This document shows, piece after piece, positions 36,880 through 49,339 of a stretch of DNA of 64,000 bases; the stretch's first letter is position 1, and each line of letters starts with the position of its first letter. A program made the position numbers and the translations under genes. This DNA comes from Oscheius tipulae (Eukaryota > Nematoda > Chromadorea > Rhabditida > Rhabditidae): the NCBI GenBank assembly GCA_037178975.1, contig JASJZH010000006.1:9052001-9116000 (forward strand), read 5' to 3'. The notes beneath the pieces were generated by a model. The model did not search any database. It worked only from the letters and a program-made list of their open reading frames with translations, and was not told the origin of the DNA.

Positions 36880-38635
36880 TCGATGCGTCATTTTATTTCG
36901 TGTCACTCTGGGAGTCAAAAGCAACATACTAGGGGATTAACATTTTTATTTAGTTCACAGAAGGAGGGAAGATGGTTGAGACGATGGATTTAGCTCACAC
37001 GAACAACCCCCAGTGCCTCCGTAGAAGTAGAATGGGGTGGAGGTCGGGGTAGCTGAAAAGCAGTTGATTAATTTCGGCTCCGAGTCCTGTGACAGAGACA
37101 AGAAAACTAAACTCACGGATCTGGGGCGGGTTGGCGGACGACGGTCTGGGTCATTACCGGCATTGCTCCGGAAAATGGCTATTGAGAATGCTACACGTCT
37201 CAGAGAAAGAAAGACAAAAAGTGTTTGGCTGGAGCGCTCAAAGAAGTAGGAACACTATTTCGATCAGTCGATGGCGGAGAAGACCGTGGCGCGATTTTTC
37301 AAATCGATGTGCTGTGAGACAAATATTCACATGCTAAACAGTCTCGAGGCCATTACTGGATGGGAAAGTAGAGCGATTGAGATACGTGGAAAGACGTCGA
37401 AACATGAGACAAACTTTTTGATGTAAGCTTCGGGTAAATACGTAAGGGTAGCGGTTGTCAGAGAGGAAGAGTCAAGGAGAGTTTGCTGAAACCGAAGCCT
37501 ACTGAAACCTGGTATAAGGTCACCGAACTGATTTTTTTTCGGTTCATGCGAAAAAGAGATGAGTTTTGTCCTGCTCTTGTGCCGATTACGTCAACAAGGA
37601 TTCTAACCCCGAATATCAGGACTTAGCTAAGTACGGGAGTACCGAGTACGACTTCTCTAGGAATTATTTGCCTAGAACCTAGCCATCCACGCCTCTCACT
37701 TCGAAGCTCTGTTGCTGGAAGCAGGCATGATGGTGATTGCATACGAGAGCTCCTCCTTCGAAGTTAAGTAGTGGTTCAGTGGAGGGGCGGAGCTATGCTA
37801 ATAAACTGTTTAGAATTTGTCTGAGAATCGATGCTCAGAGTCATCTAACATAAAAATAGATAAAAAAAAGGAGAAAGGATCGAGCTAGATGAAACAGAAA
37901 CCAGCATTGTCGAAACACACACATAAAAGTAAATAATGACAGCATAGTTGCCCTCAGAAAACGTTAAGAGTTTCTCTAACTGTTACCTCTGCCCTGTATG
38001 CTGCCACGTCCGATGATTCCTACAATTTTCGGCCATAACACTGCCAATTCTCTTACCTTCCTTCCCACAGTTTACAGACATTTACTGTACAGTCTGAAGA
38101 AGATTGAACTTTTCACAACTAACAAACCTTAAAGAGATTCAAAACAAAACAATGGGGGAAGACGGAAACAATGTATTATGACCAAGTACGGGAGGTTAAT
38201 ATTCCATGAGACAACGAAAACTTTTCAGCTTCCAACCTTTCAAAATATTAAAATGTCGGTGTCTTGGTATGCAACTTACAGTTAAACTGGCTAGCAACAA
38301 ATTTCTAAAAAAAAAAGTGGATGAATAGTTAGACTGTCTAGTTGATCATTAGCTGTTCTTTCAAATCTGTCTTGTTCATTTCTCTCCCAACTATCTTGCT
38401 TATACCATCCAATCAAGCTGTTCCCAGCAGTAAATAGCCCAGAAACTAAGGTAACTATAGCATGAAGCTTTATTGTTGCTTTAAGTCTCTCTCAACCTGA
38501 AACTTTTTAAGAACGACCTTATTCTGCATAGAGTCAGTGGTAGCGAAACATTTCCAAAAGTGTTAATGAGCTACAAGACAAAGTCTCCGAGATCTTTAGT
38601 TCAAACACAAGTATCTACTTCAATTCATGTTTCAG
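36880..38635. other. Intergenic or unresolved 5' part of the zinc-finger gene
   Basis: Upstream exons of the zinc-finger gene should lie here but I could not place them. An exon-like frame at 37578-37771 is listed separately. A-rich stretches occur near 37860 and 38310. Confidence 0.4.
37578..37771 (+). CDS. Possible 3' exons of an unrecognised gene
   Basis: Two plus-strand blocks separated by a very short GAATT...CCTAG gap read CADYVNKDSNPEYQDLAKYG and then NLAIHASHFEALLLEAGMMV ending with a stop at about 37771. The residue content looks protein-like, but no upstream exons, start or family are found. Confidence 0.25.
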
Positions 38636-39001
38636 GTATACATGTGCAACCTGTGGATTCATGGCCAGCAATAGGAAAGCTCTCTACAGGTTGTCTATCC
38701 TTCAGACTGTACAAGAAATCTTTCGTTTAGGCACGGCAAGAGATTTGTGCATCAAACGAGACAAAGTCCTATTCAAGAAAGCGTTGGTTACTACGTCTGT
38801 TCGTTTTGCAACTACAGCACGGAGAGGAAATACAATTTGGAACGGCACTTTCAACGAGCCCACTTTGGATTGAGAAAGTATGCCCCTGTTATCTTTACCT
38901 TACGCTTTTTCAGTCACGTTTGTGATGTCTGTGATCAAAGATTCAAGGACAAGGACTGTCTTCGAAGCCATGTCAAACGCATACACAGTTCCTCTACATA
39001 A
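38636..39001 (+). CDS. C2H2 zinc-finger protein, 3' exons only
   Basis: Exons 38636-38689, 38731-38877 and 38914-39001 carry three C2H2 fingers in a row: YTCATCGFMASNRKALYRHG (ending FVH), YYVCSFCNYSTERKYNLERH (ending RAH) and HVCDVCDQRFKDKDCLRSHV (ending RIH). Splice phases between them agree. Likely a DNA-binding nuclear factor. The first exon begins inside a codon after TTTCAG, so at least one upstream exon and the start are missing from this model. The stop is 199 nt before the TANGO2 start, close enough to be an operon pair. Confidence 0.8.
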
Positions 39002-39200
39002 TTCTCGTTATTGGTCTCTATTCCGGGTCTGCTAGGTGATAAATGAGCCATTCACGGGTGCTAGGTCTTATCAGTACCGGACAGCTACGTTCCGACAAAC
39101 CTTTCAATAAAATCTGTTTTCTATTCTTTCTTCTTGTGTCGCTTCAAGATTTCTCTTTTATACCTTAAAGCTCGTCGTATTTTTACACCTTATATTAGAA

Positions 39201-40559
39201 ATGTGTATCGCATTCCTCTGGATCAACCCAGACCCAAACGGCAAGTACAAGCTAGTTATCATGGACAACCGAGACGAGTTTTTGGATCGTGAAACGAGCG
39301 AGCTTCACTGGAGAGACGGCGTTTTGGGAGGTAGTACACTTTGCGATGTTTTCATTGTCTTATTTGCTAGGTTTTGATGAGAAAGACTCGGCAAAAGGAA
39401 CGTGGATGGGCGTGGATAAATACGGCAGAATTGGCATTCTTCTATCTATTACTCAACCAGCTCATACAAAAAATGATGCGGCGGTAAGTAGAGGTAAGGG
39501 AGTACTTGAAACAATAGTGTGTGTGTGTATTCTTGTCAGCCAACTTCCAACTATCACTAGTCTGACCAGCTTGTCTCGTGTGTGGCTTTTTATACTCTCA
39601 TTCTGGGAATCTAGCGGCACCCATTTCCTCTACTTATCTCTGCTCGTCTCGTAGTTACTCTTTCTTTTCTTGTCTAAAAATGGCAGAAACTGATACTTTT
39701 TCACCAAGTCTCTCTGCTTCTCTCTCTTTCTGTCTCTCAGTATCTCAAAAACACTGGTAGCCTTATTGGTGCCATTTTAGGAGTCATCGCCAAGGCATTC
39801 CTTCAGTCAGATGTCTCGGCTCGTGACTACGTTGACCATCTTCAAGGATCAGCCACTGAGTACAATGGGTTCCAGTTTCTGGCTCTCGACAGGTTGTAAA
39901 CCCTTTGTTTTCTGTCATTTTTCCGATCAGGAATGCCCAAGATCGCTATGAATTACACTCGTTGACGAACCTCTTGGTGGATGTGATCGAACGAGTGCAT
40001 TGGCCCTCAGGAATTCATGTTATCGGAAACAGTCCGCCACATGCTCCTTTCAAAAAGGTCAACCATGGACTGAGTCTGTGGAAGAACCTTGTGGATCGGC
40101 TGAAAGACAACGGAACAGAGGAGGAATGGATCAAAGGACTGCTGGACATTGGAACTGACAAAGAAAAGTGAGATTTAGTCGCCTCTCGGTCAACGGAATT
40201 TCAGTTTCGCACCCGATGACCAAATTGCGAAGCAGACCGGAAGACCTGATGAATACAACAAGTCTCTGTCTTCCATTTTCATTCGTTTTCCGCATGAAAG
40301 CAAAATTAGGTAGGAAGTAACATTTTTACCTCAAAAACTCATTTAGGTACGGAACAAGGTCACATAGCATCCTCCTAGTGGACAAAGACAACAATGCCAT
40401 GTATTATGAGAAACGAATGGTGGGTTTTCTTCCACGTTTGACTGCCCATAGTTGGTTAAAATGAGTTCAAAACTGTTTCAGGCTAATGCTCCCGAGGACA
40501 TTTCGACTGCAGAATGGAGTGAGAAGACGGAAACTTTCAAACTGGCTAACAATATTTAA
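39201..40559 (+). CDS. TANGO2: Transport and Golgi organization protein 2 homologue (NRDE family)
   Basis: NRDE-family protein tied to Golgi organisation, mitochondrial function and haem handling in other animals; the biochemical activity is not settled. Exons 39201-39330, 39371-39483, 39741-39892, 39931-40167, 40205-40309, 40347-40419 and 40482-40559 give 295 residues (human 276). It starts MCIAFLWINP, with Cys2 as in Ntn-like enzymes, and has the family motif DNRDEF at about residue 22, then KGTWMGVDKYGRIGILL, HSLTNLLVDVIERVH and SIFIRFPHESKI. ATATTAG ends two bases before the ATG, a possible trans-splice acceptor. Poly(A) signal AATAAA at 40590-40595. Confidence 0.93.
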
Positions 40560-41288
40560 CCAGGGAAAAATGGCAATTGGTCTGCTAAGAATAAATCTCT
40601 TTCTGTTTAATAGCGTATTTTGACTAGAGGAGTAGTATACATTTCTTTGGTTTCATCTAGTCATCAAAAAAGAAGAAGTTTTGAAGCTAGCCAAGCCTGA
40701 TGAAGATTGGAAGATGTCTCTTTGTCTCTGCCTCTCTCTATATCTCTGCCGTTCTGTCTTGATGTTTCTCTATCTCTCTGTCACTCTGTCTATGTGCTTC
40801 TCTGTCTAATACAATACCCTACGCTGTGACAGAATGTCGTACACCAACCTCGGAAACTGAGGGAAAACCCTGGACTCTGGCAGTCTACACTCAATATGTG
40901 CAAACACCCTATGACTATTATTCTTATCTGGACTATTTTAAACATTAACGTTCAACAGGCACTTACCCACAGCTATGAACAAACGCAGCTTACATTGAAC
41001 ACATGGCCCTGGACACAAAAATAAAAGACTACACTGGGCAGCCACATAGTGCTCTGGAAACTAGCATACTGTTTCCGTGGTTTATTTAGACTCCTAGACA
41101 CACACACTGCTCTGACAATGAGCATTTGATGACTACTCCGGCCGCTGTAATCTACTCTAAACACCTAAGAGCAAACAAAAAAATACACAAAAAGATCCTT
41201 TTCTTATTACTGCCCACTCCATTACAAGAAAACAATAGATAGGGGTAAGACTTTATTGCGTTAAAAGTGAATACTTCAATACGGACAC
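40560..41288. other. Intergenic with satellite and one arm of an inverted repeat
   Basis: Holds a CTCTCTGT-type satellite (40715-40806) and the left arm (40841-40950) of an inverted repeat whose right arm is at 42403-42515. No gene seen. Confidence 0.6.
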
Positions 41289-42576
41289 TCAGTCCCTGAA
41301 AGTAGGGGGCAAGAAAGGGGTGGGGGGAAGGAGCACGGGCGCGACGTCGTTGATTTCGACCTTCTTGAGGATCTCGCGATACAGTTCCCAATGCTTCTCG
41401 TAGTTCTGGTATTTTTTGAGCCGCTTCTCGGTTGTCAGCGGATCGATGAGAACCGTGAAGATATTGTAGAGAACTCGAACAGTTCTGAACTCAGCCATCG
41501 AGACAATGTGTAAATTTTTGTTGTAGAGAGCGAGCCCGGTCAATTGACATTCATCGTCATCATCTGGAAAACGAATAGTACTATGATGCAGCATTAGAGT
41601 CAATAGCCCGCAATACCAAACACAAGTAACGAAACTTTTCTACGTATTCAGCCTTCTCTACAAGACAAGAAGTAGTCAGCTTAACCACTTACATATTCCA
41701 CAGCCAATGCACCCCTTTTTTTTACTAGATAGGCTGAAAGAAAATAGGGGCTAACCAGACAGTGTGATCGTGGAGGTTGTCGATCTGCGCGCCGTGCTGG
41801 GCTCTTCAGTCGACAGTGACTCGGAAGAGACATCGTAGATGGAGATACAGCTATCGTCGTAAATCGTGAAGACGGGAGCTGCAGGCGAGGAAAAAACAAG
41901 TTTCTCCATAGTGAAAGAATAGCTCTGAGGAGAATCGCAGCCGCCAGAGTCGTTGAAGGACATCGTAGACAGGAGCGGAATAACTCCAAAGCGAAAGTCA
42001 ATTACTGCAAAGAGTTCAAAGTTTGTTGCAATTTTGCTCTTTTTTCGAAAAAGCAAGTAGTAATTGAGACGCTTTGGCAGAAAGAGGTGACGTGCCGAAA
42101 CTTTGTGACAGGTACTTATTATGATGAACGAGCACCATCAATGTGTTCAGCTCAAAAGGAGCTTTACAATAAGACCAAAATTTGATATCCTTTTGAGCAT
42201 TTGTCCCCCTCCAAAACCGATCAATAGCCAGAATAGGCTTAGGTTGTTTCAATATGTTCAGAGCGGTCAGTAACGGTCCACATTTGTGTCCAGGGTCGTA
42301 TACAAGTGTTCTATGTAAGCTGTGATTGTTCACAGCTGTGGGTAAAAGTCTGTAGCAACCGGTAGAGTTTACCTTCACTATATCAAGTAGCCTGAACTCC
42401 AGAGCGTTCAGTGTTCAAAGTATTCCAGATAAAAATCAAAGTCAGAGTCTGTCTGCACATATTGAGTGTAGACTGCCGGAATCCAGGGTTTTCCCTCAGT
42501 TTCCGAGGTTGGTGTATGCACACGAGAGACAAGGATAGAGAAAGACAGATAGATAGAGAAATAGAGAGAGACGGAG
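40715..42576. repeat. Inverted repeat pair flanking the unknown gene
   Basis: Left arm 40841-40950 and right arm 42403-42515 are reverse complements at roughly 85 percent by eye, sharing ACACCAACCTCGGAAACTGA, GGGAAAACCCTGGA and CAGTCTACACTCAATATGTG. A CTCTCTGT-type satellite lies just outside each arm (40715-40806 and 42531-42576), also in opposite orientation. The two units enclose the gene at 41289-41963. Confidence 0.8.
41289..41963 (-). CDS. Unknown protein (160 aa), intact member of a two-copy family
   Basis: Exons 41756-41963 and 41289-41563 join in phase 1 to 160 residues. The N-terminal half is Ser/Thr-rich (MSFNDSGGCDSPQSYSFTME, then STEEPSTARRSTTSTITLS); the second exon starts DDDDECQLTGLALYNKNLHI, continues VRVLYNIFTVLIDPLTTEKR and a Lys/Glu-rich helix-like part, and ends with a Pro-rich LLPPTPFLPPTF. 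No signal peptide or clear membrane segment. A TTTGCAG 5' of the ATG on the minus strand may be a trans-splice acceptor. No known family recognised. A damaged copy lies at 22710-23414. Confidence 0.75.
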
Positions 42577-44004
42577 GTCCATCCTCCCCCAGAGTATACT
42601 TTAACACCGTTCCTCCGCATCGGAAAGGTAGTCGCTCCTGTTAGTTCCAACAAAATTTTCTCTTCTGGCTGTTTTTTGAGCTATATTTCTGCTTCTTTTT
42701 TCGTGCCGATTTCTGCCTTTCCTGATTACTATCTCCAATTTCCATCAGTGTCCATAAACATCGAATGGATAGTTCGTCTAGACCTGAGATTTATCAATAT
42801 AACGTGGTAGATGATCTTTTCTGTGCTCTCTTCTATGACCAGCAAACGAATAGCTCTCCCGTAAGGACCTCTACATCGACCCAGAACGTCGCTGAAAAAC
42901 GTGTATTAGACCAGAAGGTCACTTCATGTGGTTATTGCCTCTGGATTCTACCTGTTTCACTGGCTCGCAGATGTCCTATTTCTTAAACAATTGCATTATA
43001 GGGTCTAGCCGGTCCAGGTCAAGCTGTCTTCAGTGATTGTCCAGAGCTGTGTTCGGAGAAATCTTTTTGAGTTAAAGACAGTCTACAATTGATCAGCATA
43101 GACTGTCATCGTTCAAGACATTCACTTATTGTCGACAGCTGTTCTCAGTATTCATGATGTGAAACTCTGTCAATGTCAGAGCATCTGGCTGTAGCTTCGT
43201 AGCCTCCTTCAGCTGGGAATGCTTGCGGGAAGGTAGGAGCACGATATCCGATCAATATATGGTCATGAAGTTGCAATTTCGGAGCTTCTGTCCACATCTC
43301 ATGGAAATGTTGGGAAAGAATCGATTACTTCTTGCCCCGTTTCTATACTTGAAATGGTGCTTAAAGTTGTCTTTAACGGACTGTAAGCATACACCATAGA
43401 TCAAGATATTGTAGTTCACGTTGGTTGTCATGAATTGGGCAGTTGAACTGAAATTGATATTCTTTGCAGCGACCGGTTTTGAATCAATGCAGTTATGTTG
43501 AAGTTGATAAAGATAAGATTGTTTTGTACTATATTCGTTTGATTATTAGCTTTTTTGTGGATCACTGTACTTTTCACTGTTATCTTTTACCACTTTTACT
43601 TCGACCTGTGGAACATTCCTCTGAATATACGAGGCGTGAACTCTATCTCATTTTTCTAGGAAAGTTTTATAGTTTCTATATTAGAACCCAGATCTTTAAA
43701 AATGTCTGTGTCTCTGTCAGAGTGCATGTGATCTCCTTCTCAGTTAATCCATCCTCTCCCTTTCGTTGTCTCCGCCTGAAATCTTCGTGAACCCTCACCA
43801 GCACTAGAGCGATTCAGTGTTTTTCTCGCCATAAGGTTCAGTTGTGTTCCAGTTCGGTTGACAAATCACACTCTCGAAGTGAAATCCGCTCAGTTCACCG
43901 AGGTTAAACTCTGCTGCCATTCAGCACTTTCGAGCGACAGAAAGTCGCTCCGCCCAGAGCCGTCCGACCTAGGGTCGACTGGGGCGGGGACACGATTCAA
44001 AGTG
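41964..44004. other. Intergenic, weak coding candidates only
   Basis: Contains the right arm and satellite of the inverted repeat pair. A plus-strand frame at 42765-42986 is listed separately. The rest up to the BPI-like gene start shows nothing I can support. Confidence 0.45.
42765..42986 (+). CDS. Possible small unrecognised protein (73 aa)
   Basis: Open frame starting MDSSSRPEIYQYNVVDDLFC. It has an ATG, but no trans-splice acceptor, family or partner exon is evident. It may instead be a first exon ending at 42917 (AAG before GTCACT). Confidence 0.25.
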   Translation: MDSSSRPEIYQYNVVDDLFCALFYDQQTNSSPVRTSTSTQNVAEKRVLDQKVTSCGYCLWILPVSLARRCPIS

Positions 44005-47000
44005 ATGCGGCTTTCCGTCTGTCTCCTACTGGTTAGTTGCTTTCTCTTCCAGAAAATCCTATTAATATATCCCACTAGAGAGAGGAACCCAGTTCTACGA
44101 GAGGGTGTTAACCTTCAGGGAAGGGAAAGTCGAGAAAACAAGGACATATCTTGTCCTCTCTCTTGATTCGCGGAAAGCCATTAGTTCATTCCCGAGGACT
44201 GTTCCTTTCCTGTCACGCGTTGATATCGAGTCAGAGAAGAACAGGAATACCTCTGAACGGCCTCTGACTCATAGTAGCAGCATTAACATTAAAAATTTCA
44301 GGCGACAGCAACAGCACAAATCCGTCCGGGAGTTCGAATACGTCTAAATAAGGGTGTCTTTGAACAGGCATCCTCCATAGTCGGTGGGTTGCTTCAAATT
44401 AAGTACACGGTTTTTTCTTCCTCCCCTTTACCGAGATTCCTTTCAGTCTTAAAGCGAGGCTGGACCATTGATCGCTCCAACCAAAGTCGCCATGTTTCTC
44501 TGCCGTAATCCGCGCAGTGTTCTGAGCTGGTTCCCAATTGTGAGAAAGACCAGCTGAATACTTAATCAGAAAGATGTAACTAATGAACACGAATGAAGGA
44601 AGAACCTGCACGATTTTCTCATTGTAAAACGGCCGATTTCAGCGGGATTAGTCGAATACGAGGTACCGCGAGTCCAAATCCCTAGCTCAAGTCAATGTTT
44701 TCAAGAAGGATGCGTCCAGGTACTTTATAAATAATGGATAGATTCAAAATTTGTGTTGTCAGATCCACTCCTTCCAAATGACCTCCTTTCGGCAGCCTCA
44801 ATACGTCTCCTTTGAACCAGCTTCCCCAAATCGCTTTGCCATCCGCGTCTCAAATTTTGACTTCTAGTGGGTGTAATCCTGTTTTTCATCCATCTATTTC
44901 CTTCTGTTTTCAGTGTTGCCGGAAGACTAAGCGGAACAATTCAAGTTTTGATACAGCTTCCTGTTGCTGGCAGTGTCTATGTTTCTGGTAAGGCTTCGAG
45001 TTGTTTTGACACTGCTGTTCTGTTACAGGACAAGGAGTCTCCGTTCTCGCTTATCTAGATCTCCAAAAAACGCTGGATGATGAGCCATACTTGCGGTTTT
45101 TGGAGTGTTCGATAGATAGTGGATACGTGGACACTAGAGTCGCAGACATGGGCATTTTCACAGACACAGTTAATTCCAAATATAGGGTAAAACTTTTCGT
45201 TGTTCTTTTTCTAACAAAGAGGTTTCAGTCTGTCATGTCCGATCAGTCTCGTCAACAACTGGAAGAGGCTATTTGTGCCAATATGCATCGTTTGACACAA
45301 CAGCACTTTAGCTCCCGTCTCACGCGACTGCCGCGCTCCATTTCAGCCAAACAGCTGATGGATGTCATGCTGGCCGCGCATGACAGTGCTAACGGTAAGC
45401 AACCGAAGGAAGCAGTCTGAATGTGAAACGACCACTTTCATTATGGAATTCAAGCTATTTTAAATAGCAGTGATAGTGACGGACGCCTCTGTGTTTCCAG
45501 TTCCCCTAAGTGCGATTGCTCCCACTTGACTACGAAAGCTTGATCGCTACAAGTGGGGCTGTGATCACGAAAAGCCTTCCGGGTTCTGTACTTCTGTGTA
45601 TACTGGTGAAAAGCGAGCGTATATCGTTTCCCTGTTTGGATTCGGCGCGCAAATAAGAAAGACGCGGGGAAGAGAAAATTGGGAAAATGATAATTTTTCA
45701 ACCAACTACTAATGCAAAAAAATTGAACGTGTTTTTGTAGCTTTCGTCAAAGGACAAAAAGTTCTAACCCATGTGAGAATCAAACCTGAGTCGTTTATGA
45801 TTTGTATAGTCTATTTCCAACGAAGAGTGGCATTGGGTCCTGCCACGAACTCTCTCAAAAACCTATATTTCGCTATTTTAGCCATCTTTGAGGCATTTTT
45901 TCTAAGTTTTGAGCTCGCCATCAAACTCAGAGCCTGGAAACCTACTTGACAACAAAATCTGGAGAAAAATAGAATAAATCGCTGAAATTGAAAAAAAAAC
46001 ACGTTAGTTGAGCTTCATGTTCAAGTTTCGAGCTTATTTAATGTTTTTAGCTTTGTTTTTCCGACAAACTTGTTACCAAGAAGGTTTTTTCGAAAGTAGA
46101 ATTCGATAACAATGTCAAAACAAGAGAAAATTCCGGAGAACTGAAAGCAAAAAAACATTTTTGTTCTTCTTCGCGCCAATATCCTTTGAACATGTTGGTG
46201 CGAAAGCAGTTATTCCTTTAACATGCCGCTCTTCGTTGGAAATGGACCATAGACGGAGCGCTAACCGACTGCGCCATGGGGACAAAGGCCGTGTTGAATT
46301 TCGCCGGGCACATGCTCTTAATGTATTTAACCGTAGGGCTAGTGTACAAGCATTATACGCTCGCTTTAAAAGAGGGTACTCTTTAACCAAAAACGGGCAA
46401 AGTGCGTGACCGAAAAATGACAGAACCGGGAGGTTATAGTAGTACTTTGTCTTTATTCCAAGATAAAGTGTGCTGTCTACAGTACTGCTACCGTAAATCA
46501 CGTACCAAATTTACTTTTTTGATATTAACATCAGACAAAATGTTTGCGTGACTACCAACAGAGTAACCTTCGACCACTTAGGACGTATCCATATGAATTT
46601 GGGTTCTGTATGTTACTTTCCAATAAAATCCTAACAAACAGAGACATGTCATGTTTGGAATTTTGATGAGACAAGTATGGCTGATGCCCCATTAGGGGTT
46701 CGTGACAGGTAGATTCTGTTCCAGTCGAACTGCCGGAGCAACATTCTCCCAGAAACGCATTTCCCAAACTGACCCGATTTAGCTTGATTTGCAAAGAGTA
46801 ATGGTTGCCATAAAGTATGTGTGACAAAATGGCAATTAGGGCTTCAGACAGACACACACACATACAGCCTTTTGGGCAATTCGAACAAGATTATGTATTT
46901 CAGGACCAAGAGTGAAAAGAGCTCCTTCCATCGACTATTACGACGACGTGGACGACAAGAAAAGCAAACCGAAACTCCCTTCCAAACCTCTGTCTGCTGG

Positions 47001-48908
47001 TCCAATCAAGAAGATCAAGTTCACGTCTCATGATATCAACAACTTTTTCAATGTGGTATGCTTTAGCTACATATTGTGTCTATATACTTTTTAAGAATCG
47101 GCTTGCACACATTTTGGTTGACACTACCCTCATGGATGCGTATGCTACAAGCAACGACTTTACAATTGGAATGGCTGGTCATGTTACAAGTCTGAAGTCA
47201 CGTGAGGGCATTCACATTATCACAATTCTGTGTCGTTTTCAGCCGGTGCTTATCCATCCGAGGCGCCTTTTCCTTTCCGGGTGCCGGCCAATGAACAACG
47301 CAGACAGGTTGAGGTCGTCATCTCTAATCACACTCTGAACAGCTTGTTATGGCAGGCTCACAGGTACAGTAATCTGGTTTATTCTGGGACCCAAAAGCAT
47401 TGGCTTGCTGCATTAAATAGTATCGTCTTTCTGTCCGGGCTGTTTGTCCAATAAGCCTGACCTTGGAAAATGTGAACTGCCACAGCGCTTTGACCCTAAA
47501 ACCAGTATGAGACGTCCGGACTTGACGTCATTCGGGTCTAAAGTTTGCAGAAAAAGGACAAGGCTCCAACACTTCAGCAACAATTTTAACATGCGCAACT
47601 CTTAACAACTATTGGAAGTAGCCTTCAAGAATGGGTTCGCCACGGGTTTTCTTAAGCCTGTCTGGGATGGGGGGTCAGTTGTAACATCCGATCTGTGTGA
47701 AGTGAAAAAGCTGAGTCGGTAAAGTCGTAAACAGGAAGACGGTGTGAAAAAAAATCACGTGTGTTTCAGGACTAATTCGCTGCTGTTCCATGTTGACTCG
47801 AGAACACCGGGCGTCGGCAATGTTTTGAAGACAACCTGTTCCGTTGATGAAGTCTGTTTATCGGATCAAATTGAGGAGGTAAGTAAGTGGTGATCGTTCA
47901 ACATAAGAAGTCTTGAACTGTTTTCTTTTGTCACACATTGAACAAGAGAATCCTTTTGGGGATCAAGATATTTCTTAGAACAGCTAGAGACAAAGTAGCA
48001 GAGCATCCGATGCGAGTTTAAGAAGAGTCATTATTGACGCCTCGAAAATTTCTAATCATATCTTAGGCTAAGTCGATTGGAAAATCTCCTATCGGCTGTC
48101 TATCAAAAACAAAAGTTAATGAAAAGAGTATCACAAAGTGTAGGATTACGACTACTATCAAGCCAGCTTGCAGTTGTTTTTGAACTGGTAGATGAATGTA
48201 ATAGGTTGTCAAGACTCAAACGAGACAAAATAAGACGAAATGAAACGAAAAGGGGCAGTGAAAGTTGACATATGCATCTGCAAAAACTGAAAAACGAAAG
48301 TTAAATTTCAGGTTGGTACCACTTACCCCGGCAAAAGTCTAGAGCTTATCATCAGAACCACAAGAGCACCTTCAGTAACAATCCGTCAAGGTTCGTGACG
48401 TAACTTTGTAAACAACTTTTTCCTTCAGACCAGATGACCCTTGACATCGGCGCTCGTTGTCTCTTTTTCCTGGAAGGGACAAGGCAAAAGGTTGGTGTTG
48501 TGCCCTTCTATGCTGTAGTTTCTGTCCGGCTGAAGACGGTCGGAAGCACAGTGAAAGGTATGCGATCCTATTGCGAAACGATTCCCCTCTTTTTCTAGGC
48601 AGTATGACAATTGACAGACTGACCTTGGAACGCGACGTGGATTTCTTCAAACTGTCAGTCAATGATCTGGACGGTTTTCGTTCATCTGTGCAAATAGCAC
48701 TCGAAAAAATGGCCAACTCTGTGTTGCATGAGGGAATACCGCTAGCGACGCATAAATTACGGTAATCTGGATATTTTAAACGGTCACTAATCAAAATAGG
48801 TTACCTCTACGCTTGTCGGCTGCTCATCTTGCCTTGCTCAACGACGTCCTTCTGCTACAAGCCAATGTTGATCTGTACAACTCATTGTATTCAGAATCTC
48901 GAAAGTAG
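44005..48908 (+). CDS. BPI/LBP-family secreted lipid-binding protein
   Basis: Family members bind lipopolysaccharide or other lipids in two barrel-shaped domains. Fifteen exons: 44005-44031, 44302-44383, 44643-44719, 44763-44866, 44914-44987, 45029-45186, 45229-45394, 46904-47055, 47096-47201, 47243-47363, 47770-47878, 48312-48390, 48429-48557, 48599-48761, 48800-48908. They sum to exactly 551 residues. A signal peptide (MRLSVCLLLATATAQ) is followed by IRPGVRIRLNKGVFEQASSI, then by VAGRLSGTIQVLIQLPVAGS and DMGIFTDTVNSKYR. A basic/acidic linker follows (KRAPSIDYYDDVDDKKSK), then the C-terminal domain with VEVVISNHTLNSLLWQAHR and ALEKMANSVLHEGIPLATHK. The seventh intron is 1,509 nt and holds a tRNA-like fragment. 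The ligand is unknown. Poly(A) signal at 48972-48977. Confidence 0.85.
46239..46285 (-). repeat. tRNA-like fragment in BPI-gene intron
   Basis: Minus strand reads TGTCCCCATGGCGCAGTCGG then TTAGCGC, a good tRNA 5' half with a paired GCGC D-stem, but the downstream part has no T-arm. The adjoining bases (TTTCCAACGAAGAG) recur in the opposite strand at about 45815-45835. Confidence 0.5.
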
Positions 48909-49339
48909 ACATATCGGGTCCGTATCCGACCGGGTGCCAACGGGTAGATTCAAAGTTTATTATGCACGAGAAATAAAGTGATTCATGAGTTGGTATCAGA
49001 GTCGTCTCATAAACTAGCTTAGCATTGGCATAACAGTGGATATACCCCTACTATCATAGCTTGTTTACATTTCTTTTTCTGCCACTTTTACAGGAAGCAC
49101 TTCCCGACGTTCTACCCACTGAGCTACCGGCCCACAATGAACGGCTGCCGTGTTAGTGACCAGGTCTTGGCCGCACAGGACTCCGTGTCAGAAGCCACAG
49201 ATTGGCTAAACTGTTCGACGACCTAGAAACCCTACAAAGTGCTCATAACAGACTCAGGTCGAGCAGACGTTGTCTGACTCATGCAAAGACTATCAAGCAT
49301 AGTTCTAACAAGGATTACCAGAATTTGTGCCACAAGGTG
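48909..49339. other. Intergenic with tRNA-like fragment
   Basis: Includes the 3' end of the BPI-like gene and, at about 49095-49134 on the minus strand, a tRNA 5'-half-like sequence (GGCCGGTAGCTCAGTGGGTA). The stretch after 49140 may be the decayed 5' half of the mariner copy that follows. Confidence 0.5.

Noticed and set aside
37680-37800. Resemblance to part of a 5S rRNA gene (CGAAGTTAAG)
   Set aside because: Only a short match; the rest of the 5S consensus and its internal promoter boxes are absent.
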